Of a DNA stretch of 64,000 nt, positions 51,949-64,000 are shown piece by piece. Source of the DNA: Chrysomallon squamiferum (taxonomy: Eukaryota > Mollusca > Gastropoda > Neomphalida > Peltospiridae); assembly GCA_012295275.1 (NCBI GenBank), contig CM022669.1, positions 7,622,489 through 7,686,488 on the forward strand, in the 5' to 3' direction. The position numbers and the translations under genes were made by a program. Under the pieces are notes generated by a model. That model was not told the DNA's origin and ran no database searches. It saw only the letters and a list, made by a program, of their open reading frames with translations. How positions within the stretch are numbered: the stretch's first letter is position 1; every line of letters starts with the position of its first letter.

Positions 51949-54900
51949 TATTACCAATATTTTGAAGAAAAAAAAAAAAAAAAAAGGACAATATATAATC
52001 AGAACTGTTCTATTTCAGAGTTGTTTTACAAACTTACACTTGACATGGCATCCTTGAATTCTTCCAAATACTTTTTACTTTTTGTGTAATTCCTCTGTTG
52101 TGAACATTCAGCAACAAATCTCAAGAAGGGCAACATTGGAGAGCTCTAGAATTTTACAACAAAGAAAGCTGAATCTTTAATGAAACCACTGATTATTTTT
52201 TAGTCATCAGTTTTAGGACATAAAAGTTTTTTTTAATATCAGACAACTTGAATACACTCATGGACTATTTTGAATATCTCATCTTTATGGGAATCCTTTT
52301 TTTATTTTTTTCAGTCAGCTTTAATGAGCATGAAAAGTGCAGTTTAACTAACTGGACTATACTATCTAAGCTTTAGGTTAAAATTTTTAATACTGGTTAT
52401 GTTTTCCCCTTTGGAATAAGGCTTAAAACATTTAAATAATTCTGAGAATTAATGACATTAAAGGTTTTGAGTATATTTCTAATTGAAATCAAAATCTGAT
52501 GTGTTAAATATACAGAGAAATTAAGAATTAATCAGTCTGTGTATAGACTTATAATGAAATATTCATTGTAAAATTTACTATTAGCAAAGGTTTAGTGCAT
52601 AGAAATAAATAAAACAATTACTTGGAAGAGTGCAAAATGTAATTAGGTTAAATGTTACAAATCACAAAGGTGCATATTAAGTTAAAAGCAAACAAACCGT
52701 TTGGAATATATCAAATCCAGTAGCCAGGGTGAATTCCCACTTGTGTTTTAAATAGATGTCAATCAGTGACTCCAGATGAGTCATGCCCCACCCACTTGCA
52801 ATTTTCCCATGATCCTCTAGGAACTGCTTATATGTTGGTTTATCCAACATGGCTACCAGCCATCCACACAGACAGACAAGAACTGAGGAATCCTGAATGG
52901 ATACAAAATAAAAATACAGTATATATATATATATATATACCTGTTTGTATATGTATACAAGCATGTACCTATAAATGTATGTTGAAAAGTAAAAGAATCC
53001 AGAATATCCTAACATCAAATTTCCTTAATTTAATCTGAGTGATGGTAACTAATACATTACTGCAGTGGAAATTAATAACAAGTAAATTGTACCGTGTAGC
53101 AAGCAGCTAGTTCAGCAAACAGCATGTTACGTAGAGACACAGCATGAAAGAGCAGAGACTTCCATGGACAACGTGACGCCTGAGATGAAAATATAACTTG
53201 GAAAACATCATCAGGGGCAGCATCCTCTGACACATAGAGATCTGAAACATGGGTATTAAAATGTTAAAACAATAAATTTAAACCTGATTTGCATCTGTAT
53301 GAGTAGATGTTGTCGTTTGGAGATCATTCTGTGTCTGTGATATTGTCAGATACAGATTTTAAACCACACAGGTTTTAACCTGTCTGTGACTTTAGGGATA
53401 AAGGATCTTTATTTACCTGTGTCTGTGATGTTGTCACATACAGATTTAAAATAATATGTGTCTTCACATGTTTGTAATGTTGTAAATGTGAGATATTTAT
53501 TTACCTGTGTCTTTGTTTTGTGATTAGTACCTATTTATTTTTCTGTGTCTGTGGTGTTGTGATTAGTAGATATTTATTTACCTGTGTCTGTGGTGTTGTG
53601 ATTAGTACCTATTTATTTACCTGTGTCTGTGGTGTTGTGATTAGTTCCTATTTATTTACCTGTGTCTGTGGTGTTGTGATTAGTTCCTATTTATTTACCT
53701 GTGTCTGTGGTGTCATGATTAGTAGATATTTATTTACCTGTGTCTGTGGTGTTGTGATTAGTAGATATTTATTTACCTGTGTCTATGGTGTCATGATTAG
53801 CAGATATTTATTTACCTGTGTCTGTGGTGTTGTGAATAGTAGATATTTATTTACCTGTGTCTGTGGTGTTGTGATTAGTAGATATTTATTTACCTGTGTC
53901 TATGGTGTCATGATTAGTAGATATTTATTTACCTGTGTCTGTGGTGTTGTGATTAGTAGATATTTATTTACCTGTGTCTGTGGTGTTGTGATTAGAACCT
54001 ATTTATTTACCTGTGTCTATGGTGTCATGATTAGTAGATATTTATTTACCTGTGTCTGTGGTGCTGTGATTAGTAGATATTTATTTACCTGTGTTTATGG
54101 TGTTGTGATTAGTACCTATTTATTTACCTGTGTCTGTGGGGCTGTGATTAGTAGATATTTATTTACCTGTGTCTGTGGGGTTGTGATTAGTAGATATTTA
54201 TTTACCTGCATCTGTGGGGCTGTGATTAGTAGATGCAGGTGTTTGTTCTGGTTGTTCACTTGACTCATCTTCACTGCTTTCACCTGTCAGAATGAACAAT
54301 AAAATACCTGATTTAAATACCTGAAATATCTGTGAAATTTAGATATTTTTTATACATCCTTGTTTCTTTGAGGTTATTTAACATAAGAATAAGATAATGT
54401 GGGATCAATAATATTGAATATTTAATAATACATCAAGAGAGTTTCATATTAAAGGTTATTAAGTGTCAATTATATGATATTCTAGCAATATCATGATAAA
54501 GTAAAAATTCACAAAACTTCCACACACTGATAATTCCTGAAACTTTCCATGGAAAGCTGCCCCAACTATCTAAAATGCATAGCAAAAAAATAAATAATAA
54601 TAATAATAATAAATAAAAAAATAAACAATAATAATAATAATAATTAAATAACAAAATAAGTTTTGAAATAAATATGTTGTCTTTAAGAATAAAGTTTAAA
54701 AACAAAAAATTAGTTCATATTTCATCACACTAATTTTAGATTTTAAATCTTTTCTACCAACTGCTCTTTGTATTACAAATAATTATTTTAACGACAAAAT
54801 TGCACATTACGAAGAATAGTGCAAAGACACAACAGTTTGCTGGACACAACCCTTCTTTGTTATCCCACACCAGTTATGAGAGAAGAAGCCAGCTTTTCCT

Positions 54901-57900
54901 AATATATAAACAACAAGACGTCATCCAGCCATAGGCAGATAACAACATTACACAGCTTTCAATGTACCAGTCATCAGGCAATGGTTAGTTTGGGAAAAGG
55001 TATACTGAGAGAGATTACAAAATAACCTCTCTTATTAATTAGAAACACATGCAAGGTAAAACTACATTTAACTATGATAATCAGTAACAAGTGTTTTTAA
55101 CAAGCAAAATGCAAATGGTTCCTATGTTAATTTTCTTTCTACGTCTTATTAAAAGTCAGTCAAAGTATTAATTAGAAATACTTCGGACAAGCAAAAGCAT
55201 AAATTTGCTATTTAAATAATTCAAATGTTAATTACAAATATTTTAAACCTTTTTCAATCAAGACACTAATGTATGTTATAAGTGAAGCAAGATGCAGATG
55301 AATTCTACTGCAAAAGAAATCAAATTTAATGGCTCCAGAACACTTCCAGAAGCTGACAGAGAATGTGAAAGTTAAAAATAATTTCATAAATTATGCATTT
55401 CAAGAAAAGATTAATATAAGTCAAAATTATACACAAATTATGCACATATTTGTGTATATAAAATACGCACATTTTTTTCTGTTTCTAAAACGAGAACGTT
55501 TCCTTCCTGCAGAAAGTTTAGTCAAATTTAAATTAAATATTATGAATTTTTATATCAATTAGTGATTATTAAAAACTTCCTTACTTTTTTATCTAGTAAG
55601 TTTTAAACTTGATTACATAATGAAGAAACAAGTAATAAATCTTGCTACTTGAAATAAATTTAGATTATTAATATTATTATTATTGTCATTTTTCTTCTTT
55701 TTTTTGGAGCTAATTAATGAATGACAACAAAGTCATTAATTAACTATTTATCTTATTAATTAAAGAAAAGAGCTTCTACGGTTTCTGCTGAATAAATGAA
55801 TTGTTATTTTGACTTTACAATAAGTTTAAAATGTGACTGTTTTCTTTTTTGTGAGTAATTTTGTGTAATGTGGTAGAAGCACTGAGTTAGACTGAAACAC
55901 AGCTTTTGTAAAAGTTTGGTGTAAGTGAGAAAACCCGTCTGCACTATGCAATAAGTTGCTTTTACTGATTAATATCAACGGTTCTTTTACATAAAATTGC
56001 TCTAAAACAGGAAATTTTTAAGTAACTTTTAATAAATTGATCATGGAGTGTGGATTTAAAAAGTGAAAAGCCCAAAAGAAGACAGCAAGAAAGAATGACC
56101 TAGTAGTCAGTCATGGCCAGATATTTAACATCTAAATGAATTTAAAAAAAAACAATTCAGTTTAATAACCATATAAAAATATCAAATAATCTGATATGAC
56201 TGAATACTTTTTTCAATGATGTTTCAACATATTTTAAGACTATGGAGATGTGATTTTTTAAAGTGTGTTTCAGAACTGATTTTGTACTCATGATTTCACA
56301 GAAAAAAATCAGTGATATTAGTCTACAGCAAGAACTTTTTAAACTAGTAGTAATAATAATAACATAAGCTTTACATTTTAAATTTACCTTCATTTTTCTC
56401 TTTGGCAAGCCCAATTTTTGCATACAGTGACGATCTGGTGTCTCGACTCTGATCTGTCTGCTGAGAAGGGGGCTTCTTTTTAGAAATCATGGATTGTACA
56501 TCTGCATTTTCAATGACGTAGTGAAGATGCTCTCTCAAATTTCGGCTCTTGAAATGATGAAGTAATGACTGTAACTGTACAAACAACAAGCAAATAAAAT
56601 TAATTCTTAAAGAATGAATAAATAACTCTGATTCATTTTGGATATTTTCAAATTATTGTTTTATACTTGGTAAAGAGTTTCTGCTGATATTAATATATGA
56701 AAAAAAAAAAAAAATAATAATAATAATAATAATAAATAAAAAAAATTATAAAATAAGGATGATGTTTATCTGTTTTATTATGATTGTTTTTCTAGAAATA
56801 TTGTAAAAGAACTGAAGAAGCCAATTTTGCAAAAACATTATTTACAAATTCTCTACACATTGGCATTTTTAGTACAAAATAGTAATTGAAGAAAGTGAAA
56901 AAATATGAATGAGTTTGAAAAATGTGGAAGGAAATGTTCAATCCAGCATTACCTGGTGTTTTGGATACTGGTGAAGCTGAGAAAACCAAATAAATAGCAG
57001 CCACATGTCAGACTGTGCACATTCTTCCAAAAACCTAGTTGTCAATGGCAACCCCAGCTGATTACAGAACAGCACAGGAAGAAACCATTTCCTCCCAGCT
57101 TCAAAACTTGTGCTAAAAAAAGATATTCACAGATTTAGTAAATGTGAAATAAAATTAAAATGTTTGGTCAAAATTTCTTGGATTTTTAAAATATTTTATA
57201 TATATATTCTTTTATATTAAACTGTAATTTAATTTTAAGAAGACATAAAATATAATCTTATATTTGAATGTTATGTTTCAGAAGTAAAATTTTTGTTTCT
57301 TTTATTCATTTTTAATAATATATGAATCACAATATAAACCATAACAAAACAAAACAAAGTAAGATTTTTTGAAAGAAAATATTTATATTTTGGAAAACCT
57401 GTAAATTTTCTTGTGTGATAGCTCGCTGCTGACAGCTTCTTCCAACAAAACCAGAAGTCTGCTTCCATGACGACGACGGTTTTTGATGCATTTCAGAAGT
57501 AAATCAACTAAAAATATATTTGTTTATAAATTAATTTTAAAAATTAATAATTATACATACATATAATATATACTCACACAGACACACTCATAAAGATACA
57601 GAGATATAGAGATACAATGTATAGAAATACTATCACTGATATCTATAAAGCATGTTAAGATTATCAAAGAAAAGAGACTGTTATGTTTTATCTACTGTCA
57701 TCAGAAGCTATATAAAATGAGACTGATAACTCCATTAATAAATCTGTTAACACTCACTGATCTCTTGTTCATTTTTCTTCAACTCATCTCTCATTTTCTC
57801 AGCTGTTCCTTTCAGTCCAGTTTTCCTGTGAGCAAGTAACTTGGATCCCACACTGACATATACTCGGATGAGCAGACTGTCCTGGCCCAGCATCTCAACG

Positions 57901-59164
57901 AAAGCTGAACAGGAGCTGGCAATCTCATGATGTGTGAGGTTCTTCACAGCAAGCACCAGAGCAATGCCGCAAGCTGTCTGTATTCTGAAAACCAGCGAGC
58001 CAGAGACAAGTTTATTTGATGTCAACCGGTTGCCAATGAAAATTATTTATTGTAAATAAAATCTTATAAGTTAAAAAAGTACTGAAATGCAAATTTCATT
58101 CTAATATATATTCTAAGTATAAAATTCAGTTGGTCACTCAAATATAATTAATTATTAGAAATTCTGAATAAATAATCTTTACACTCTGTCTGCAATCTGG
58201 CTACTTCTTATTAGATAATTACCTCTCTGTCTGTCTGTCAATTTGAAATCTAGCTGCACTTAAGTGAATGTACTAGCCATCTAATTCTAAATTTTGAATC
58301 TTTCAGTGGATATACCAACTGTCTGTCTGTCTACCTAACTCTTAAATACATTTATTACTCTTTTTTTTTGCTGAATTATCTAGTCATCTTGCAATCTAAC
58401 TCTATATCTGCACCTATGTATCTATTATCTACTGGTGATTTACTTTGACTGTCACCTACTTACCTCTTAGTGGATATGCTGCCTTCTCCTGATTCAACCT
58501 CCATGGCTAAGAATGAGAAGAAAGCGTATGATGGACGAGAGTGTTTCAGGTAAAATGGAAAACGAAGTTTCTGGTTGTAAGCAAATTTAGAAACGAGATC
58601 TGGCTGTGAAAAGTAGGGCATCTCTTTACAGCAGTCTGGAAAATAATAAATAATCTTCAGTTATCTTCAAATGTCTCTTGTGTATATGTGAATGTTTTTT
58701 GTCTGATACTAATTCAAAGTATTTTGGATAATGTGAATGAAAGTATGCTATGTGTGTGCATGTAACTATGAAAGTATGCATGTCTAGATTATTAACAAAT
58801 ATTTAACTTCTAATACTGTTACGTATTAATAAAAGTGCACAAAATAATTAAATTGTTTTGTGATAAAAAGAAATTTCTGGAAATGATATTTTAGAATTAT
58901 GAATTGATGACATATATATGTGTTTTGTTGAAATATGTTACCTGCAAAATAAACCAGTAATAGGACAGATGAAATATATTATCAATCTGTAAAGATCAAA
59001 CTAAAGTAGTAAAGATAAATTAAAAAAATAATAATACAAAAATAACCAACCTTCTCCTGCAACAGAGTTTGACGTCTGCCAGCCAAACAGTCTCCTAGGA
59101 TCAAATGGTGCATTACCCTGAGTTAAAATAATAACAATAAATACCTTAATTTGAAAATTAGGAA

Positions 59165-59199
<35 letters not shown>

Positions 59200-59341
59200 T
59201 GACTACTACAGTTACTAGTATTACTACTACTAATAATAATAATAAAGAAATAATAATAACATTAACCTTAATAACAACAGTACAAATAAAAGTAATAATA
59301 ATAATAATAAATTAACATTAATAATAATAACAATAAAATTA

Positions 59342-59392
<51 letters not shown>

Positions 59393-59412
59393 TTATAATA
59401 ATAATCACAATA

Positions 59413-59479
<67 letters not shown>

Positions 59480-62400
59480 TAATAATATAATATTAAATAC
59501 ATTTTCATCATCCAGAATAAATTTATATCTATCAGAAATGTATTTTATAAATCTCTGTGCTGCATGTTAATGTACACTTACCACAAGCAGCTGGTACACA
59601 TCAATGTCTTTACTGGACTCGGGGTACAAAGCAGCCTGAAGTTTAGGATAAATCTTCAGTTTAGATTCCAGCACAGCAGGATCCATAGCTCCATACAGAT
59701 CTCCCAGACTGTTTACTTCTGTACTCTGATCAAAATAAATTAATAGTTAATTATTTCTAATAAGCAATTAAGATTTTATTTTAATTTTATTGTATTTTGT
59801 TTTTCTTTCATTTTTGTTACATATGTTTTAAGAAAGGTCAAAGTTTAATACACAAGGAAAAGTTCTGTTTCTAGTTAAATTTAAAAAATATAATAATAAT
59901 AATAATAAAGTTCAGTTTATTTATTTTTACAACTTTCATATCAGTTCTAACTTCTAATACATCCACTACCAAAAGCTTATGAAAACTTGTAAATATTAAT
60001 AATTTCAAAGTTATACACATAAATATTAATAATTTCCTTAAAATTATTTTAAAAACTGAAGATGCCTTTCTTTTAGAAGTCAATTCTATGTTTAAAAAGC
60101 AGCATCTAAAAGAAACCTGTGTTACTGGAGGAGAATAGTAAGGCAGAGTAGCAATGGCTGCAAGGTCATGACCTTCATGAAACAAGTCTGCTAAAGTACA
60201 TTCATCCATGTGCCATATCAGTCTTGCATTACTCATACTGGCAGAAAACATGAGCTCTCTGTCTGTAGCAAAAAGAAATGGTCCAAAATTAACTTTATAG
60301 TTACATTAATTAACAGATTAACATCAACTTGAAAAATGCAATTATCTTTTTTCTGTGGATATTAGTAACAGTGAACAGTTTAATTATAAATCTTAGTTAA
60401 GATAATGCATTATAAACAATATTTTGTATTAAAAATCAGTTTGAAGAAGTTACACAAATTTTAATACTGGTATCTTAATTTAATTTTAATTTAATTTTAA
60501 TTAAATTAAACTTGTTTTTTTATTTATTTATTTATTTATTTAATATATTTTAATTAAGAATCGTCAAAGTGAAATATTTTGAAAATTAATATTATTGTTG
60601 TTTCAGGGTATTTTTTTTTGCTTTAATCAAAATGAAATATATTTCGGAAATTATTACAATTTTCCTTTTATTTATTTATTTTATGAAAAAGAAACATTTT
60701 TTGGAATTAGTTGGTTTTTTAATTACAAAAAAATTATAGAAAACTGCTATTTATTTTCATTATATTAAGACAAAGGTAACACAAATAATTTAATTTTAGT
60801 CAAATTCTATTGGAATATGTATATTATTTAGAAAAAAACAAATTAATCATTTACCTTCTGGATTTTTTGAGATGGAGAAAAAGTTGTTGAAATTTGACAA
60901 CCATTCTGCATTTCTTTCATCATCAAGAGAAAACTGGTTTGGATGAATTCTTCAATTACATTGATTAACAAAATAAGTAGATGAGAACAGAGATGAAGAA
61001 ATAATTTTTATTATTACACAATAATATTGTATTTGCTATTTTATTATAATGAATTGCAGTATAAAAAATAAACTCTAGTAAACATAGATTGTATTTATGT
61101 TATTAAATATTGATTGTCAGATTTAGTTTTTTCAGACATATAGTCTTTATAGAAAAATAGCATTTGTATTTACATATAGCATTGGCATTAAATGCAATAG
61201 AAAATAAAAGATGTAAAAATTAAAAATTATTATAATAATTTATGCATTTGTGAAAACTTGAAACCGCTGACAAAAAGAAGAGTATCTGATTTATTTCACA
61301 TATATCTGAACATTTACACATCTCTGTACTGGACCTAATATTCAGTAATAAAAATATTACATCAGTTATTTGAATAATGAACATACCTGTGCATTGAACA
61401 ATATCTCCACAAAGGCAAAATGAGGCGTGATGCAGCACAGTATGAGATAAACTGTTTGTGAAACACCTGTAGCAGGCTGTCTGTGTGGTGGAGTGGATGT
61501 GGAACCTGCAGGACACCACCAGTGACACTCAGCTGATGAAGCAGACGTGAAAAATCAGCTAGCAGTTCTACAGGAATATAACCACTTCTACAAGTCAAAA
61601 CAAAATACATAAATTTTGCATTTTAAATTTTTATCTGAATAGTTCCTGTTTAAAACACTCAGCTGAAACAAATTAAAAAAAAAAAAGTTACTAATGTTTT
61701 ATAAAATTAATTTTATTCAGAAAGGCATTTAAAGGAGAAAAAAAACGAAAATAAGAAAATTCAGAATTTTGGTAATTATAGTTTAAAAATGATGTTTAGA
61801 GAAATCCTTTTTAAATTAGACGTTTTTTCCAGATCAACAAATAAAACCATTTCCAATTACCTGTAACATTAAATAATCATTAGCAGCGAAAAAATAAATA
61901 AAACAAAAACCAGAAAGAACAAAATTAAACACAAAAAAAAGAACAACAGCAAAAACAAGTAAAGAAAGAACAAAATGAAAAACAAATCAACTTCTATTAT
62001 ACCCACCTTAGCAGACGGATACATATTTTGTTCCTAAGGTAACTGCCACACAAATTAAGCTGATTGGTCAATGACTGTAATATTTCCACACACTGTTGTC
62101 TGCTTCTGTGTTTTGAAGTAAACTTATCCAAAACCCAGTCTAACAGTCTCAAAGTTTCATCAACCATGTTGTGACTCAACAAATATTTGAAAAGCAGATT
62201 TTTGTTGGGGTATGACTCCATCTGAAAATCTAGAAGAAAACAAAATTTCTTATGATTGCTATAAAAGTTCATTAAGGTGAATGAATTCTTTAACAAGATA
62301 CCGCTTTAAATTATAATAAACAAATGTTGGTGTGTGTATGTGTGTAAATAAGTAAACAAATGAGAAAACATAATTATAAATAAATAATACTTCAGATTTT

Positions 62401-64000
62401 TAACAAACAAGAAATAAACTCAGATTAGTGAAAAAAATTTAAGTAACATTAATAATAATAAAGGGAATGAAAGAGAAGCAGATAGTTGCAGAAAGGAAGA
62501 AAACAAACAAAACAGAAACAAAAAAAATCTATGAAAGATGGATAGTAAGAAAGAAAAGATAGTACAGAGAGTCAGAGGAAGGAAAGAGAATTATTAATCA
62601 GAACAAGATTTTATGATTTATGGCAAGTTATCACACCTGGTTTTGACAGGTAACTGTCAAGAAGAACACTTTCTCTTGTTTCATCATCCCACCATTGCAG
62701 CCAGTGAATAAGTATCTCTGAGTATAAACTGTCACCCTGAGAATGTTGTGTATCACTGTGGCCAATGTCTCCACAGTGTAATGTCAGTGATGACTTCTCA
62801 ATCATACACTCAGCAAGAGGGTTACTATCAGACCATTGGGAGCTGTAAAAAATATATATAAAACTCTTACTCTAGTTTCAGTATAGTATATTATATAAAT
62901 AATGTTGGATGCAGAACTATTATATATACATAAACCTTCTCCGGAATAAAAATGTAGAATAATATACAAGTTATTAATTTTGTTTATGTTGTGTCTGTGT
63001 GTAAGACAGAAAGTATCTTATATTACATATTTTAATAATGTATATATTTGTCAGTGTGTGTGTGTGTGTGTAAATGTATGGATGCTAAAGATACTAAACA
63101 TGCACATAAACATTATGCATGATACAGAACTGAGCCATAACCAGATTCTTCATTTCAACTGACAAATTAATCAGCAGAGTTTAAAACATACCTCGAAGTT
63201 TCCTGTTTTCTCTTAACTGCGTGAGTGAATGAACTGCAGGGGTATTGGTCATACAGTTTCTGAAAGTATTCCAACAAGGCTGACTGACCGCTGTCCAGTC
63301 CTGAAGACTTCTGAAGTTGTTCTAGGATAAATGTCTGAATGTCACGATCATGAACGAATTGTGCCAGTTCCCAAAGCTTTGGTGTCACTTCAAAACCCTG
63401 AGTACAAAACAGGTATAACAGTACTTTTGAGCAAATAAATAAATAAATAAATAAATAAAAATAAACATAAAAATAAAAATAAACAAATAAATAATGTGCA
63501 GAAGTAAATGTGACTTTGTCAAACTTTCTTTTATGACAAACATTTTATTTTATTTTACATAACAATTTCATTTTCCTGGGATGTATCTATTCAAAATTAG
63601 ATTATGACATAACCTGAGCTACTCTAGTTTCTGCTGTGATGTTCTATATGTATATAATCATCTTTCCAAGAATATTTAATGAAGGAAGTGATTAATTAAA
63701 GTAAAGACTAATAGTGTGGCAGATGAATTCAAAGAACAAATTTAGTGTTAGATAAATAAAACTACAAATGAAGACAAACAAAAAAATTGTGTTGTTGGTT
63801 TAAAACTGAATCTTATTAACTAAAACAAGAATTTTATAATTTCAAAATTCAAGGTGAAATACAGCGAGAGGAATCTTTTAAAAATAATAAAAGAGATGGA
63901 GGCATACTAAATTTAGTAACATCTTCCTGGTTTCTTCCATTTCATGTTTCTTCAAGTGTGACATGATCTGTGTTATTCCATGCTTGACCACCTTTGAGTA
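42807..64000 (-). CDS. SPG11: Spatacsin (SPG11), C-terminal three quarters; 5' part beyond the window
   Basis: Large alpha-solenoid protein that works with spastizin and AP-5 in lysosome reformation and endosomal sorting. Thirty-six exons were read here, totalling 5403 nt or about 1,800 aa (human about 2,440), with consistent phases. Landmarks: DPRRLFGWQTSN (59 kb), SQPDLVSKFAYNQKLRFPF, HSRPSYAFFSFLAMEV, LTHHEIASSCSAFVEMLG, ELLVLAHECF, RLLTGIGRFNEMTYIFDAL, ILDYLKRFHP, YFSDAADSYIK, RADWAIAIYYNVIVNGDF, and the end DIINES. The C-terminal Spatacsin_C block (about 42807-46300) is the best conserved. Intron 54284-56387 is the longest. Exon 54206-54283 is acidic, poorly conserved and flanked by a large repeat array. 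No disabling change was found. Confidence 0.95.
45755..45803. repeat. Perfect 17-bp inverted repeat in an SPG11 intron
   Basis: gactgaaatgtactgaa (45755-45771) and its exact reverse complement (45787-45803) enclose a 15-nt loop, 33 nt downstream (- strand) of exon 45836-45978. In the transcript it would form a stable hairpin close to the donor. Confidence 0.9.
46433..46506. repeat. CA/CACAC microsatellite
   Basis: ccacaccaca repeats followed by a pure ca run in an SPG11 intron; non-coding. Confidence 0.95.
46950..47242 (-). repeat. Degenerate 38-39-bp repeat of an SPG11 splice donor
   Basis: About eight units, each holding a version of actcacctggttactgtcag, start near 46953, 46990, 47029, 47068, 47119, 47157, 47199 and 47236. 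The last is the true exon end (exon 47243-47383, AACCAG/gtgagt on the - strand). Several units keep a complete donor, for example gtaaccag/gtgagc at 47119-47135. Confidence 0.85.
47459..47694. repeat. Tandem duplication of about 126 bp in an SPG11 intron
   Basis: Two copies share aagcagtacatatatgtta, cattcatccag, tgttgtct, tattattatttttcaaattt and gttaaactgtc in order. Non-coding. Confidence 0.85.
47944..48042 (-). repeat. Short repeats at the donor of SPG11 exon 48043-48191
   Basis: The motif caaagtaatcact (or caaagtgatcact) occurs near 47948, 47983 and 48026, the last overlapping the exon's own donor (acttac at 48037-48042). The units are imperfect. Confidence 0.6.
49823..49942. repeat. 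AT microsatellite
   Basis: Long ta run lying directly upstream (- strand) of SPG11 exon 49653-49817, so its acceptor is preceded by an AT tract rather than a normal pyrimidine tract. Confidence 0.95.
53520..54240 (-). repeat. 39-bp minisatellite carrying 18 copies of an SPG11 splice donor
   Basis: The unit (+ strand) is atatttatttac followed by ctgtgtctgtggtgttgtga and ttagtag, about 18 copies. Read on the - strand it is the last 27 nt of exon 54206-54283 (ctactaatcacagccccaca, then gatgcag) plus the first 12 nt of its intron (gtaaataaatat). Each unit thus holds a candidate donor CAG/gtaaat and, in the exon's frame, a TAA within the intronic part. The + strand stays open for 247 codons only because the unit is 39 bp long. 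Confidence 0.95.
59160..59485. repeat. ACT/AAT trinucleotide-rich block
   Basis: A compound microsatellite of ctactact followed by long aataat runs fills most of an SPG11 intron. Confidence 0.95.

Larger units (their letters stand above)
42807..64000 (-). other. SPG11: Exon map of SPG11 in the window
   Basis: From 5' (right) to 3' (left): 63908->64000, 63192-63397, 62637-62842, 62007-62229, 61387-61587, 60855-60949, 60117-60262, 59582-59725, 59051-59117, 58464-58635, 57758-57984, 57399-57507, 56953-57112, 56388-56574, 54206-54283, 53093-53241, 52698-52892, 52038-52145, 51350-51545, 50669-50886, 50198-50335, 49653-49817, 49101-49247, 48771-48887, 48423-48567, 48043-48191, 47243-47383, 46772-46841, 46093-46260, 45836-45978, 45482-45589, 44922-45090, 44462-44538, 43855-44004, 43463-43614, 42807-42990. 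Ends were set by AG/GT sites and phase; the acceptors at 60949 and 62229 are the least certain. Confidence 0.85.

Noticed and set aside
53520-54263. 247-codon open frame on the + strand with a cysteine-containing 13-residue repeat
   Set aside because: It is the reverse strand of a 39-bp intronic minisatellite in SPG11; the unit length divisible by three keeps the frame open. No domain and no start context.
1-64000. tRNA, rRNA, complete transposon or viral insertion
   Set aside because: I looked for tRNA-like arms, reverse transcriptase, transposase and integrase motifs on both strands and saw none; small or decayed elements could be missed by eye.

Overview
The window looks like animal nuclear DNA. 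It is very AT-rich, its genes are cut by many short introns with GT..AG ends, and it is full of AT, CA, CT/GA and AAT/ATT microsatellites. The gene set is universal or metazoan (MPP10, HECTD3, NSA2, KXD1, spatacsin). A TIR adaptor with a RIP-homotypic-interaction (RHIM) motif, together with the overall texture, suggests a marine invertebrate, most likely a lophotrochozoan such as a mollusc. The phylum is an inference; nothing in the sequence proves it.

Layout, left to right. (1) 1-11,500: two direct, diverged copies of a TIR-RHIM adaptor gene (TICAM/TRIF-like). Copy 1 has lost its first exon off the left edge and carries a frame break and a stop. Copy 2 has its first exon but carries two frameshifts, a stop and a lost splice donor. 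(2) 13,290-20,097 (+): complete MPP10 (U3 snoRNP), 11 exons, 700 aa. (3) 20,421-30,333 (-): complete HECTD3 ubiquitin ligase, 18 exons, 821 aa, tail-to-tail with MPP10. (4) 31,085-36,189 (+): complete NSA2 ribosome biogenesis factor, 10 coding exons, 260 aa, head-to-head with HECTD3. (5) 37,000-38,408 (-): complete KXD1 (BORC subunit), 4 exons, 136 aa. (6) 40,563-42,159 (+): a three-finger C2H2 zinc-finger gene with a PLDLT motif. (7) 42,807 to beyond 64,000 (-): the last 36 exons seen (about 1,800 codons) of spatacsin, SPG11.

I rebuilt the exon structures by hand from splice sites, reading phase and recalled human orthologues. For MPP10, HECTD3, NSA2, KXD1 and SPG11 the exon lengths sum to a whole number of codons, which is strong internal support. 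Boundaries may still be off by a base in places.

The most notable points are these. The tandem TIR-RHIM pair has a Q/N-rich 15-residue repeat sitting between TIR and RHIM in copy 1 only, and a 299-bp stretch of identity over the TIR. In addition, several intronic minisatellites are built from copies of an exon-intron junction: 18 copies of a 39-bp unit carrying a splice donor in SPG11, a second SPG11 array with a similar period, and a triplicated HECTD3 splice acceptor. Apart from the two ribosome-biogenesis genes (MPP10 and NSA2) and two genes linked to lysosomes (KXD1 and SPG11), I see no evidence that the neighbours form one pathway.
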